A stretch of DNA of 21,372 nucleotides from Rickettsiales bacterium (GTDB lineage Bacteria; Pseudomonadota; Alphaproteobacteria; TMED127): positions 1 through 21,372 of the forward strand of contig PBCD01000015.1 in assembly GCA_002717855.1 (NCBI GenBank), given 5' to 3'. The notes beneath the pieces were generated by a model. It had not been told where the DNA came from. It worked only from the letters and a program-made list of their open reading frames with translations, and ran no database searches. The first letter of the stretch is position 1, and each line of letters begins with the position of its first letter. The position numbers were made by a program, and so were the translations under genes. Of this stretch, positions 6,044 to 13,551 are shown piece after piece.

Positions 6044-6853
6044 TTATACCAAAGCATTTTTAGTTTCTGAAATATTTTTTTTATCATTGCTAAAATTTTT
6101 TTCATCTTCAATTTCATGAGGGTCGTCTAATCTGGAATATTTAAATTTAGATTTTGGATAAAAGCATCTAATAATTTTATGAGCTTCATGAATGTTAGTT
6201 GCGACAATTTTCATTGAAAGAGCTTTTCCTGATAGTAACGCAAATCCAAGAATCAGATTTTTTTGAGCTTTATAGCAATAAATTGAAACTATTATCCAAC
6301 CAATTGCAAAAATCCATGAATTAATAGATAATAAAAGTAAGCTAAATATTGAGAAGAAACTGAGTATCCACCATTTTTGTTCATATGCCAACCAAGCTGG
6401 GGGAAATAATCCTGCAACTACTGAAAAAGTATCTTCAATACATTCAAAATTATTTTTTAAATCTCTAAAAACATTAAATTCTTTAAGCTCTTCAATATCA
6501 GAAATTTTCTTGGTGGAAAATTGAGTTTGAATATTTTTTGTTTCTTCTGAGGAAAGAGTTGAAAATTTACAACCAAGGCTATTTCTGACAAATACATCAA
6601 AAAAAAAATCATCCCTTTTAATTGTAAGTATTGTTCTTTGATTTTTTTTTCTAAGTTCAGCCAACTCCTCGACTAATAGTTTTTCACCAGCTAGATAAAA
6701 TTGATTATTAAGTGCTACAATAATATCTTTTTCTTTAAGCATAAGAGAAAAAGAATGAGTTCTTTTTCTAATACTATCAATCTTGAGAAGAAACCCTTGA
6801 TTTTCCTCTGATTTTTTTTCTTTATTTACTTCCACGGCGGATTCATTGTTCAT
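6044..6853 (-). CDS. PDZ-like plus DUF2628-like membrane protein
   Basis: A 269-residue protein in two parts. Residues about 20-96 resemble a PDZ domain: SLMLKEKDIIVALNNQFY looks like the carboxylate-binding loop and GDxI..NG strand, and ILTIKRDDFFFDVFV like the closing strands. After a polar linker, residues 143-225 carry GLFPPAWLAYEQKWW, two close hydrophobic helices (about 161-195) and a helix ending ATNIHEAHKII. That is the layout of DUF2628-type small membrane domains. The C-terminal tail is acidic and polar. Both domain calls are tentative. A TTG one codon upstream is also possible, but the ATG is preferred. It begins 6 bp after the preceding gene and ends 6 bp before the RRF-like gene, so it belongs to the post-flhB cluster. 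Confidence 0.6.
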   Translation of the reverse strand: MNNESAVEVNKEKKSEENQGFLLKIDSIRKRTHSFSLMLKEKDIIVALNNQFYLAGEKLLVEELAELRKKNQRTILTIKRDDFFFDVFVRNSLGCKFSTLSSEETKNIQTQFSTKKISDIEELKEFNVFRDLKNNFECIEDTFSVVAGLFPPAWLAYEQKWWILSFFSIFSLLLLSINSWIFAIGWIIVSIYCYKAQKNLILGFALLSGKALSMKIVATNIHEAHKIIRCFYPKSKFKYSRLDDPHEIEDEKNFSNDKKNISETKNALV

Positions 6854-6859
6854 CAATTA

Positions 6860-7585
6860 TCAAGGAAAGGTTATACTTTCTTTTTGATCAGTTATTTCTT
6901 TGACAAGTAGCTTGTTTTGCGAAGAAATAGCTTTTAGTGCTGTTGTTAAACTTGATGTGGAATTAGATAGTTCTTTTAACATTTTCAAATTTGAATTTTT
7001 TTTGTTATCAGAAATTAGTTTGTCAATTGCTTTGCTTATTTTTGCAGACGTTAATACATCACCCTCTTGAATATTTGAACTCAACCTACCTGCTTCTGTT
7101 TTAATTGAATTTGAAACAGATTTTGACAGATTTGCTATTTCTTTAGATAAACTTACCATTAGATTTTTATCATTCTTTTCAATAGCCGTTGTAAGTTCTG
7201 AAAGCTTGTCTTTTATTTCTGTGTTTGTATTAACTAAATCAGAATGTTTTTCGAGACTTCTGTTCATGTTGTCAACTGCACTGTTAACAGATTCAACGTT
7301 TTCTGCAAATACTACAAGTGCCTCGCGGCTAGTATTGGTCATTTCCTCTAATTCTGAAAGAGATTTGAAATACAAAACTCCTGTTAATAAAATGGCTACG
7401 ATTGCGGTACCAATAGAAGCCGAGAAGATAATAGTTGTATATTTATGAATTTCTTTCACTTTTTGCTCCGCTTTAATATATTCATTTTTCATTCTTTTAT
7501 ATTCTGAAGTAACATCAGTTGCAGCATCTGCAGCATCTAAAGCTATCTTTATACTTTCCTGCATTGTATTTAGATCATTATTCAT
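6860..7585 (-). CDS. Single-TM coiled-coil protein
   Basis: A 241-residue protein with no recognised family. An N-terminal helical region (1-48, rich in Ala, Lys and Glu) precedes one clear TM segment (about 50-73, TTIIFSASIGTAIVAILLTG). Almost all of the rest (75-235) is Ser/Asn/Lys/Leu heptad-like sequence predicted to be a long coiled coil. The organisation recalls the signalling helices of chemoreceptors, but there is no HAMP domain and no conserved chemoreceptor hairpin tip, so it is not an MCP. Its ATG overlaps the stop of the upstream Cys-rich gene as ATGA, with AAAGG upstream, indicating coupled translation. A structural or scaffolding role at the flagellar base is a guess from position. 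Confidence 0.6.
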   Translation of the reverse strand: MNNDLNTMQESIKIALDAADAATDVTSEYKRMKNEYIKAEQKVKEIHKYTTIIFSASIGTAIVAILLTGVLYFKSLSELEEMTNTSREALVVFAENVESVNSAVDNMNRSLEKHSDLVNTNTEIKDKLSELTTAIEKNDKNLMVSLSKEIANLSKSVSNSIKTEAGRLSSNIQEGDVLTSAKISKAIDKLISDNKKNSNLKMLKELSNSTSSLTTALKAISSQNKLLVKEITDQKESITFP

Positions 7586-7806
7586 GCAAGTCTACCTTTT
7601 TTTTTATCTTTTTTTTCAAAATTAATGTTATTTTTTTTATTCTCAGTAAATAACGCACATTTCATGCCAGATGTCTTATAAACCAAAGAATAAGGATAAT
7701 TTTTTGAAATAAATCCAAAGGCACGGCAGCCCCACGGAAAATTTGGTTTATAAGTTACATACAAATGTTTACATATTTTACAATCTTCTACGAATTTATT
7801 CATCAT
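7582..7806 (-). CDS. Small four-cysteine protein, possible metal-binding
   Basis: This 74-residue protein has four cysteines in the pattern C9-x2-C12-x14-C27-x22-C50. Conserved-looking elements surround them: CKICKHLYVTY, FPWGCRAFGF, SKNYPYSLVYKTSGMKCALF. The spacing would suit a single zinc or iron-sulfur site. I recall similar short proteins, some loosely annotated as uracil-DNA glycosylase fragments, but I cannot verify that here, and no glycosylase motif is present. The tail is lysine-rich. Two successive ATGs are available and the first is used here. It overlaps the stop of the upstream two-TM gene and, as ATGA, the start of the next gene, so it is firmly inside the operon. Confidence 0.65.
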   Translation of the reverse strand: MMNKFVEDCKICKHLYVTYKPNFPWGCRAFGFISKNYPYSLVYKTSGMKCALFTENKKNNINFEKKDKKKGRLA

Positions 7807-8008
7807 ATTTTTTTCTAAAACTATTAATAATTTTTGCTATTCTAAATCTCAAAGCACCAAAAAAAGAAAACAAAGCGCATATCCACAGGATATAAGCCAA
7901 AAAAAATTCTCCCTTTTGATATCTGTCCATCGCTTCAACATGGCATACAATTGAGCTATAGATGAATGCAAAAGTTATAATTAATTGACTTATATTTCTA
8001 TTTATCAT
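7796..8008 (-). CDS. Small two-helix membrane protein after flhB
   Basis: A 70-residue protein with hydrophobic segments at about 7-25 and 36-53 and a basic end (RFRIAKIINSFRKKYDE). No family is recognised. A TTG 21 bp upstream would extend it, but ATG with GGAAAA seven or so bases before it is the better start. It overlaps the flhB 3' end by 11 bp and the next gene by 11 bp. This strongly suggests translational coupling to flhB and membership of the same complex or pathway. Function unknown. Confidence 0.6.
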   Translation of the reverse strand: MINRNISQLIITFAFIYSSIVCHVEAMDRYQKGEFFLAYILWICALFSFFGALRFRIAKIINSFRKKYDE

Positions 8009-9152
8009 TTTGTTTTCCAAACTCGTCAAATATTAGTTCTTCAGGAATAGTAATTAACGGTTTTTCTATTAATTCGCCACTATTAATTTTATAAATATAA
8101 GCCAGTGCTATGGCTACTGCATTATATAATTTACTCATGACCTCTTCACCAATTTCTGTTGTATAATACAATGCCCTTGCTAAATCTGGACTTTCAAGTT
8201 TTCCAATATTTCTTTTTTTTGCTTCTTCTATAATCTTTTCAGCAATTTTTCCACGACCCTTTGCTATTATTTTGGGAGCATCAGACTCTCCAACTTTATA
8301 TTTTAAAGCAACTGCAAAATGGGTTGGGTTGGTTATTATAGCTGTAGCCTCATCTAGATTTTCAACTGAAGCATTTTCTTTATTATTTTTATGAGCGGCT
8401 TGAAGTTGAAGTTTCCTTATTTTTTGTTTTACTTCTGGTTGGCCGTCTGTTTCTTTGTATTCATCTTTAATATCTTGATGGGACATTCTAAGTTGTTTGA
8501 TAAAGTCATATTTTTGCCAAGCAAAATCTATTGCACCAATAATTGCTAAACCAACAAGCAACGCTGCAAGAAGTATTGGAAAAAAAGATAGTAATTTTTT
8601 TAAAGCTGAAAAAAGATTTGGATGAGATAAATGAGTTATTTCTGGAAGATATTTGTAAAATATAAAGATTGTAATTCCTCCAAGGAAAAAAACTTTTATT
8701 AAGGCTTTTAATAGCTCAATAAGTCCTTTAATTGAAAAAATTTTTTTTAAACCACTAATTGGGTTAATCTTACTTAATTTTGGTTCCATTGGTTTAAAGG
8801 AAAACCTTATACCTCCACCAACAGCATATTGAGTCAATATACAAACAATACATAATGGTAAACCAAATATGATTGTAATTTTAACAATCATTTTAATAGC
8901 TGTTTCAATTGATTTCAGAGGAGAGTGCTCATTTTTTAACTCAGGGCCAAATTGTAAAAATGATTTTAAGCCCATTAAAAAATCATTAATGACTAAGGGT
9001 AAAGAATACATTAGAAATACTCCAGCAAAAAGAATAGTGAATACGTACATTTCTTTCGATTGAACTACTCTTCCTTCTTCAGCAGCTTTTTCTAATTTCC
9101 GTGAACTAGGTGCTTGGGATTTTTCCTGACTTTCGTCTTTATCTTCAGCCAT
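7998..9152 (-). CDS. flhB: Flagellar type III export protein FlhB
   Basis: FlhB is the export-gate component that switches substrate specificity from rod/hook to filament type. Its 384 residues have the normal arrangement: charged N-terminus (SQEKSQAPSSRKLEKAAEEG), four membrane helices to about residue 212, and a cytoplasmic domain with the autocleavage motif NPTH at 275-278 (AIITNPTHFAVALKY). RIPE-like sequence and LARALY downstream also fit. The gene starts immediately after the fliR stop with no gap. It is followed by five small genes of the same strand that overlap or nearly touch. All should be read from the fliO promoter. Intact and canonical. Confidence 0.97.
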   Translation of the reverse strand: MAEDKDESQEKSQAPSSRKLEKAAEEGRVVQSKEMYVFTILFAGVFLMYSLPLVINDFLMGLKSFLQFGPELKNEHSPLKSIETAIKMIVKITIIFGLPLCIVCILTQYAVGGGIRFSFKPMEPKLSKINPISGLKKIFSIKGLIELLKALIKVFFLGGITIFIFYKYLPEITHLSHPNLFSALKKLLSFFPILLAALLVGLAIIGAIDFAWQKYDFIKQLRMSHQDIKDEYKETDGQPEVKQKIRKLQLQAAHKNNKENASVENLDEATAIITNPTHFAVALKYKVGESDAPKIIAKGRGKIAEKIIEEAKKRNIGKLESPDLARALYYTTEIGEEVMSKLYNAVAIALAYIYKINSGELIEKPLITIPEELIFDEFGKQNDK

Positions 9153-9971
9153 TTATATAATCTCCAATATTGACTCTAAGGTCGAAAGTGCATTATTTGT
9201 AAGTTCTGCAAACGTTCCTCCAATTGATCTTGCAGACAAAAAAAGTATTAAAAATGCTAAAATTAATGAAATCGGGAATCCAAAAGAAAATAAATTTAAC
9301 TGTGGTGCTGATTTGGTAATGACTCCTACAGCTACATTTGATAGCATCAAAGCGCCAACTACTGGTAACATTATTAATCCAGCTGCATAAAACATTGCAC
9401 CAGCTGCTTCAATACCAACTCCTATTAATGCCATACTAGGTAGTCTTGATCCTAATTCCAGTATATCATTACTTTTCATTATGAAATCTATTGCTAATAA
9501 ATGACCATTTAGAGATACAAAAATTGTAAGGAGGAATAAGTCCATTACAATACTTAAAACTGGGGTTTGCCCTCCTGTTTCTGGATCCACTAAGCCGGAA
9601 AACCCTAGTCCAGTCGATGCTGCTATTTTTTCTCCTGCCATTGAGGCAGCACTAAACCAAATGGTTAAAGTCAAACCTGATGCGACACCAATTAATACTT
9701 CAATAAAAACAATCGTCAGAATATTATCTAGTAAATTATTATTGATCTCAAAATCACTGACGTAACCAAAATTAAAAAAACTCAATACCATAGCAAAAAC
9801 AATCTTTGCAGATAAGGGTATATTTCTTGATCCTAAAAAAGGACTTGAGAGAAGAAACGAGGATAATCTAATAGAACTTAAAAAGAAAATAAACAAATAT
9901 TCAATTAATTCGTTCAACTGCAAACCAGGAAGTGAATCTAGTGGTGCATAAAAAGGTAAAGGTATTTGCAT
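9153..9971 (-). CDS. fliR: Flagellar export gate protein FliR
   Basis: FliR forms the export gate core with FliP and FliQ and feeds into FlhB. The 272-residue protein is almost entirely hydrophobic, with about six membrane segments. It carries family features such as RLSSFLLSSPFLGSRNIP near the N-terminus, MAGEKIAASTGLGFSGLVDP in the middle and LPVVGALMLSNVAVGVI later. Length is typical. Its ATG overlaps the fliQ stop by one base (TAATG), and flhB follows without a gap. This is the usual P-Q-R-flhB stoichiometric unit. Confidence 0.96.
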   Translation of the reverse strand: MQIPLPFYAPLDSLPGLQLNELIEYLFIFFLSSIRLSSFLLSSPFLGSRNIPLSAKIVFAMVLSFFNFGYVSDFEINNNLLDNILTIVFIEVLIGVASGLTLTIWFSAASMAGEKIAASTGLGFSGLVDPETGGQTPVLSIVMDLFLLTIFVSLNGHLLAIDFIMKSNDILELGSRLPSMALIGVGIEAAGAMFYAAGLIMLPVVGALMLSNVAVGVITKSAPQLNLFSFGFPISLILAFLILFLSARSIGGTFAELTNNALSTLESILEII

Positions 9972-10237
9972 TAATCTATTCCAGAAATTGTGTCAAAAAT
10001 AAATGCAAAATAATCTGTAAGTGTGACTATAAAAAAACTTGCAAAAAATCCCATTGCAAAAATAACAAGAACAAGTTTTGGAACAAAACTTAAAGTCATT
10101 TCTTGAATGGATGTTGCTGCTTGAATGATTCCAATTACCAAACCAATAGCTAAGGCAGTTCCTAGAAATGGCCCACTCGACATTAGCACTTGATAAAATG
10201 CTAGTCTTACCATCTCTATATTTTCATCAAATCCCAT
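9971..10237 (-). CDS. fliQ: Flagellar export gate protein FliQ
   Basis: An 88-residue, two-helix membrane protein of typical FliQ length. Diagnostic sequence includes GLVIGIIQAATSIQEMTLSF followed by VPKLVLV. Four copies of FliQ wrap the FliP/FliR helical gate. It lies 8 bp after fliP and overlaps fliR by one base. Nothing unusual. Confidence 0.96.
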   Translation of the reverse strand: MGFDENIEMVRLAFYQVLMSSGPFLGTALAIGLVIGIIQAATSIQEMTLSFVPKLVLVIFAMGFFASFFIVTLTDYFAFIFDTISGID

Positions 10238-10245
10238 CTCGTCCT

Positions 10246-10998
10246 CTAGTTAAAAGTTCCAACCAATGAACCAACGGTCATTGTCCAACCATCAACAAGA
10301 ACAAATAATAATAATTTGAAGGGTAGTGCAATTAGCATTGGTGATAACATCATCATACCTAAAGACATCAAAATTGAAGCTATTACCATATCAATTACTA
10401 AAAATGGTAAAAAAAGAAGAAAACCAATTTGGAATGCTGTTTTTAATTCACTCGTCATATAAGCTGGCAAGACAACATAAAATGGTACATCATCTGTGCT
10501 TTCAAATTGATTCATATTAGCCATAGATGAGAACATATTTAGGTCCTGCTTTCTTGTATTTTTAATCATAAACTTCTTTAATTCCCCACTTCCACTTGAT
10601 ACTGCTTCTTCCAAGGAAATTTCACCTTCTTTGTAAGGTTCTGAAACTTTATCCATAATGTTGTTAAATGTAGGTGCCATAACAAAAAAAGTTAAAAAAA
10701 GTGAGATAGCAACCAAAATTTGGTTTGGTGGTGTTTGTTGGGTTCCAAGAGCTTGTCTTAAAATTGACATAACAATAATTATTCTAGTAAATGCAGTCAT
10801 ACCTAAAACCAATGAAGGTAAAATTGTCAAAGCTGTCATTAAAGCTAGTATTTTTAGTGAGAGCGAATATGTTTTATCACCATTTGCAGACTCAGATACA
10901 GTTATTGCATCAAAACCTGAGGTTATTTCTTGGGCTGGCATAAAAGTGGGAGTAATTAAAATAAAAAAAATAAGTAATAATTTAAATTTTTTGATCAT
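10246..10998 (-). CDS. fliP: Flagellar export gate protein FliP
   Basis: FliP is the main component (five copies) of the flagellar export gate. The 250 residues begin with a cleavable signal peptide (KKFKLLLIFFILITPTFMPA), usual for FliP. The conserved blocks follow: SLVLGMTAFTRIIIVMSILR, ALGTQQTPPNQILV, then FYVVLPAYMTSELKTAFQIG and LPFKLLLFVLVDGW near the C-terminus. Length and motifs are canonical. The start overlaps the 3' end of fliO by 17 bp in a different frame, so translation is probably coupled. Confidence 0.97.
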   Translation of the reverse strand: MIKKFKLLLIFFILITPTFMPAQEITSGFDAITVSESANGDKTYSLSLKILALMTALTILPSLVLGMTAFTRIIIVMSILRQALGTQQTPPNQILVAISLFLTFFVMAPTFNNIMDKVSEPYKEGEISLEEAVSSGSGELKKFMIKNTRKQDLNMFSSMANMNQFESTDDVPFYVVLPAYMTSELKTAFQIGFLLFLPFLVIDMVIASILMSLGMMMLSPMLIALPFKLLLFVLVDGWTMTVGSLVGTFN

Positions 10999-11359
10999 TT
11001 CGTATTCTTTTTTCTATAAGGTTTTTAATTTCGGTAGTCTTTAAATTTGCTTCCTGATTTAAAATATTTTCTGAATTTTCTTTTTGTAAATTTTTTGGTG
11101 ATTTAATCTCAGTCAATAAAGCTCCAGAATTTTTTCCTGAAATAAATAAAAAGTCTTTGTCATCTAATTTAAGAATAAGTGCTCTATCACCATGCCCGAG
11201 TACGGTAACTTCTGAAACCCTCATTCTTTTTTGATTATTGAATTTATTAGTAATGATATGTTTATTTTTTTTAAAAAAATAAAAAGCAACGATGAGGACT
11301 GTCAAAAATCCCATAACAATTAAATAATGTTCAAATGTAGGTCCATTATAAGGTGTCAT
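10982..11359 (-). CDS. fliO: Flagellar biosynthesis protein FliO
   Basis: FliO is a small membrane protein that helps assemble the FliP ring. The 125 residues show one TM helix (about 12-29) followed by a small beta domain: MRVSEVTVLGHGDRALILKL and FLFISGKNSGALLTEI, the usual FliO signature. A charged tail completes it. Position directly upstream of fliP confirms the call. It is the first gene behind a sigma-54 promoter and activator palindrome, in the only large gap (141 bp) of the fli cluster, so it probably heads the transcription unit through flhB to the RRF-like gene. Confidence 0.9.
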   Translation of the reverse strand: MTPYNGPTFEHYLIVMGFLTVLIVAFYFFKKNKHIITNKFNNQKRMRVSEVTVLGHGDRALILKLDDKDFLFISGKNSGALLTEIKSPKNLQKENSENILNQEANLKTTEIKNLIEKRIRNDQKI

Positions 11360-11391
11360 TTATTCTCTATTCCTTCTTATGATTAAGAGGA

Positions 11392-11407
11392 TGCAAGAAT
11401 ATAGCCA
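11392..11407 (-). promoter_or_regulatory. Sigma-54 promoter of fliO-flhB unit
   Basis: TGGC-TATATTC-TTGCA is a full match to the -24/-12 core with correct spacing. The predicted transcription start is near 11381, giving a leader of about 22 nt before the fliO ATG. A 14-bp palindrome centred about 107 nt further upstream sits where sigma-54 enhancer sites normally lie. The sequence match is direct; use by RpoN is inference. Confidence 0.75.
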
Positions 11408-11482
11408 TATCAAATTATAATTTTATTTTTTCACGTAAAATACTGTTTTTAATACTTATTTTTTTTAGTCAGAAAAAAAAAT

Positions 11483-11496
11483 GTCAAGTATTTGAC
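11483..11496. promoter_or_regulatory. GTCA-N6-TGAC palindrome, candidate activator site for fliO
   Basis: GTCAA-GTAT-TTGAC is a perfect 5-bp-arm inverted repeat lying just beyond the fliN stop codon. It matches the FleQ-like GTCA...TGAC architecture. The only other intergenic copy of GTCA-N6-TGAC I found is at 1286-1299. The distance to the fliO sigma-54 promoter fits an enhancer. Which protein binds is unknown, since the activator at the right edge lacks a DNA-binding domain. Confidence 0.55.
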
Positions 11497-11500
11497 TATT

Positions 11501-11866
11501 TTAAAGATTTTGAACTCTTTCTTCAGGATCTACAACTTCTGTTAAACGTATACCAAACCTTTCCCCAACCATAACAACTTCACCTTTGGCAATCATAGTA
11601 CCATTGGCTAAAATATCTAATGGCTCACCTGCTAATCTATCAAGTTCAACGACAGAACCTTCATTGAGCCTTAACAAATCTCTAATTTTAATTTCAGTGT
11701 TTCCAACCTCAACAGTGAGTCTTACGTCTATGTTCTCTAGAACTCTTAAGTTATTTGCTCCTGTTGAATCATTTTTTTCTGGATTTGATTCATTTCCCTT
11801 TTGTTCAACAACGGTATTTTCATTTTCTTTACTTTTCTCTACATTTTTTTCAGTTTCGGAATTCAT
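11501..11866 (-). CDS. fliN: Flagellar C-ring protein FliN
   Basis: FliN forms the base of the C ring and docks FliH for export. The 121 residues have a polar, probably disordered N-terminus (1-38) and a complete SpoA/FliN domain: LENIDVRLTVEVGNTEIKIR, LNEGSVVELDRLAGEPLDIL, NGTMIAKGEVVMVGERFGIR. AGGAG sits just upstream of the ATG, overlapping the fliM end region. Typical length and order after fliM. The gap after it contains the next transcription unit's regulatory sites. Confidence 0.97.
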   Translation of the reverse strand: MNSETEKNVEKSKENENTVVEQKGNESNPEKNDSTGANNLRVLENIDVRLTVEVGNTEIKIRDLLRLNEGSVVELDRLAGEPLDILANGTMIAKGEVVMVGERFGIRLTEVVDPEERVQNL

Positions 11867-11880
11867 CTTTTTCTCCTAGT

Positions 11881-12855
11881 TTAAACAAGTCTTTTTTTTA
11901 AATTAACGGCTGCATTCCCTTTTAATTCTCCCATCTCAGCAGAGAAATAAAGTTGGTTCTCAACAAAAAAATTAACAGAATCTTCCACATTAATATCAAT
12001 AACATCATCTTTTTTGCATTTTAGAAGTTTAGACATAGATATTACTGGTTCGGCCAATTTACTAGTTACCTTCAATGGAACTTCCAAAACAGCATTTTGC
12101 AATCTATCTTTCCAATTTAGATTAGTTTCTATTACATCTGACTGAACTCTTGATCTTAACAAAGATGAAACAGGTTTAAGTGTTTGCAGTGGATAGACAA
12201 GGTCAAATGACATTGAATCAATCTTTGGAAGTTGCATAACAAAAGAACATACAATTACAAGATCGGTAGACTCAACAAAAGCCGCAAATTGTGGGTTTTG
12301 TTCTCTGCTTTGAAATTTAAGTGTGATAGGAGTGAGGTCTTTCCAGGAGATCTCCAAAACTCGAGAGATTCCTTCGTTTACTACTTCAATTATTTTTTCT
12401 TCAGTAGAAGTAAACTCAGTTCGGGAAGTTTCCGCTACTTCAAGTTTTCCCCCGTATCTGCTACTAGTACATAAACTTACAAATGAGGGTGGTAATACGG
12501 TCAACAGTGAACCTCTTAATTCTTCAATCCTGTTATTGGTTAAACTCATAAAAGCATCTAAGCCAGAGCTATACTCCTCAAATGTTTTTACTTCCGGAGG
12601 AAAGGAGCTAATTCTTGGTTGTACTCTAAGTAAAGGTAAAAATACAGTTCTTACCTGTCTTGCAAACCTTTCGTTTATCAATCTTAAAGCATAGTAATCT
12701 CCAAGTAGTGTAAGATCATCAGAACCAAACGAGAAAACCTTTACTTCTACATCTTTAGAGTCTTTAATAGTAGAGTTGCTAAGATCTCCAGTTTTTAAAC
12801 CGTCCATTAATGCAGATACTTCTTCAGTTGATAATTTTCTTGATGGTTCGCTCAT
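11881..12855 (-). CDS. fliM: Flagellar motor switch protein FliM
   Basis: FliM makes the wall of the C ring and binds phospho-CheY. The 324 residues begin with a variant of the CheY-binding helix (LSTEEVSALMDGL, compare LSQxEIDALL). The middle domain follows (YYALRLINERFARQVRTVFLPLL through the CheC-like fold, with SRYGG where GGxG is usual). A C-terminal SpoA domain (NAVLEVPLKVTSKLAEPVIS, LKCKKDDVIDI) stacks with FliN. Length is normal. The CheY-binding variant still looks functional. It follows fliL after 42 bp, in which I see no -24/-12 site. Confidence 0.95.
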   Translation of the reverse strand: MSEPSRKLSTEEVSALMDGLKTGDLSNSTIKDSKDVEVKVFSFGSDDLTLLGDYYALRLINERFARQVRTVFLPLLRVQPRISSFPPEVKTFEEYSSGLDAFMSLTNNRIEELRGSLLTVLPPSFVSLCTSSRYGGKLEVAETSRTEFTSTEEKIIEVVNEGISRVLEISWKDLTPITLKFQSREQNPQFAAFVESTDLVIVCSFVMQLPKIDSMSFDLVYPLQTLKPVSSLLRSRVQSDVIETNLNWKDRLQNAVLEVPLKVTSKLAEPVISMSKLLKCKKDDVIDINVEDSVNFFVENQLYFSAEMGELKGNAAVNLKKRLV

Positions 12856-12897
12856 AATAATTTTTTATTTTATATGCTTTTTTGTTTAAGTTAAAGT

Positions 12898-13524
12898 CTA
12901 TTGTAATACAAATGAAGTAAAGTGAACGTTTTCGACACCGCCAAAACCTTCTACACCCTCAAGAATTTTATTAATACCGTTTTTAAGAGATTCTGCCAGC
13001 TCTGCTTTACCCTCTCGTGATGAAATTGCTTCAGCTGTAAAATCTGACATAGTTCCTAAAATTTCTGATCTCAAGGCTAATTGATGGCTTTCCACATTAA
13101 CCATGACTCGTTCATCGTACTGAGTTGAAACACCAAGAGAAATTTGAAGAAATTTTTTCGAATTTTTTAGGTTTGTAGTAAAATTCCCGGGAAATTCATA
13201 ATATGTAGTTGCAAAAATTTCTTCCTCTGGAACAAGTTTAGGAATTTTTTTTGGACCAACCGGACAATTACCTTCCTCATCTTTTTCTTCATCAGCACAA
13301 TCTTCTAATGCTAATTCGTCTTCAATTAAATTCTCTTCTTTTTCAGGATTATCCTTTTTTTCAATTATCTGAGATATTTCGCTAGATGGATCTGTTTCAT
13401 CACCCCCCATAAACATACCAATTCCTAATCCAACTCCAAGAAGAGCTAACCCCCCAAAGCTAAAAAGAATATATTTTACAATACCTCCTTTTTTATCTTC
13501 ATTATTTTTATTTTCTTCAGCCAT
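12898..13524 (-). CDS. fliL: Flagellar basal body-associated protein FliL
   Basis: FliL surrounds and supports the stator at the basal body. The 208 residues contain a short cytoplasmic tail, one TM helix (about 16-39, GIVKYILFSFGGLALLGVGL) and a periplasmic part. A long acidic linker (41-100) holds two cysteines (C76 and C87). The conserved FliL domain, related in fold to stomatin-type SPFH domains, comes last and includes YYEFPGNFTTNL, FLQISLGVST and SFVLQ at the end. AAGGAG precedes the ATG. It sits between fliK and fliM as in gammaproteobacterial clusters. Confidence 0.95.
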   Translation of the reverse strand: MAEENKNNEDKKGGIVKYILFSFGGLALLGVGLGIGMFMGGDETDPSSEISQIIEKKDNPEKEENLIEDELALEDCADEEKDEEGNCPVGPKKIPKLVPEEEIFATTYYEFPGNFTTNLKNSKKFLQISLGVSTQYDERVMVNVESHQLALRSEILGTMSDFTAEAISSREGKAELAESLKNGINKILEGVEGFGGVENVHFTSFVLQ

Positions 13525-13551
13525 CTTATCTCCTTAGTTTATTTTATAAAT

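Noticed and set aside
6043..6048. Extended -10 like TGGTATAAT just before the RRF-like gene
   Set aside because: It overlaps the last codons and stop of the preceding gene, has only a poor -35 (TTCAGA), and would give an essentially leaderless transcript. In a 70% A+T sequence this can occur by chance.
8009..8029. TTG start extending the two-TM protein into flhB
   Set aside because: The extension (TSLENK) overlaps flhB further, while the ATG has GGAAAA at a suitable distance.
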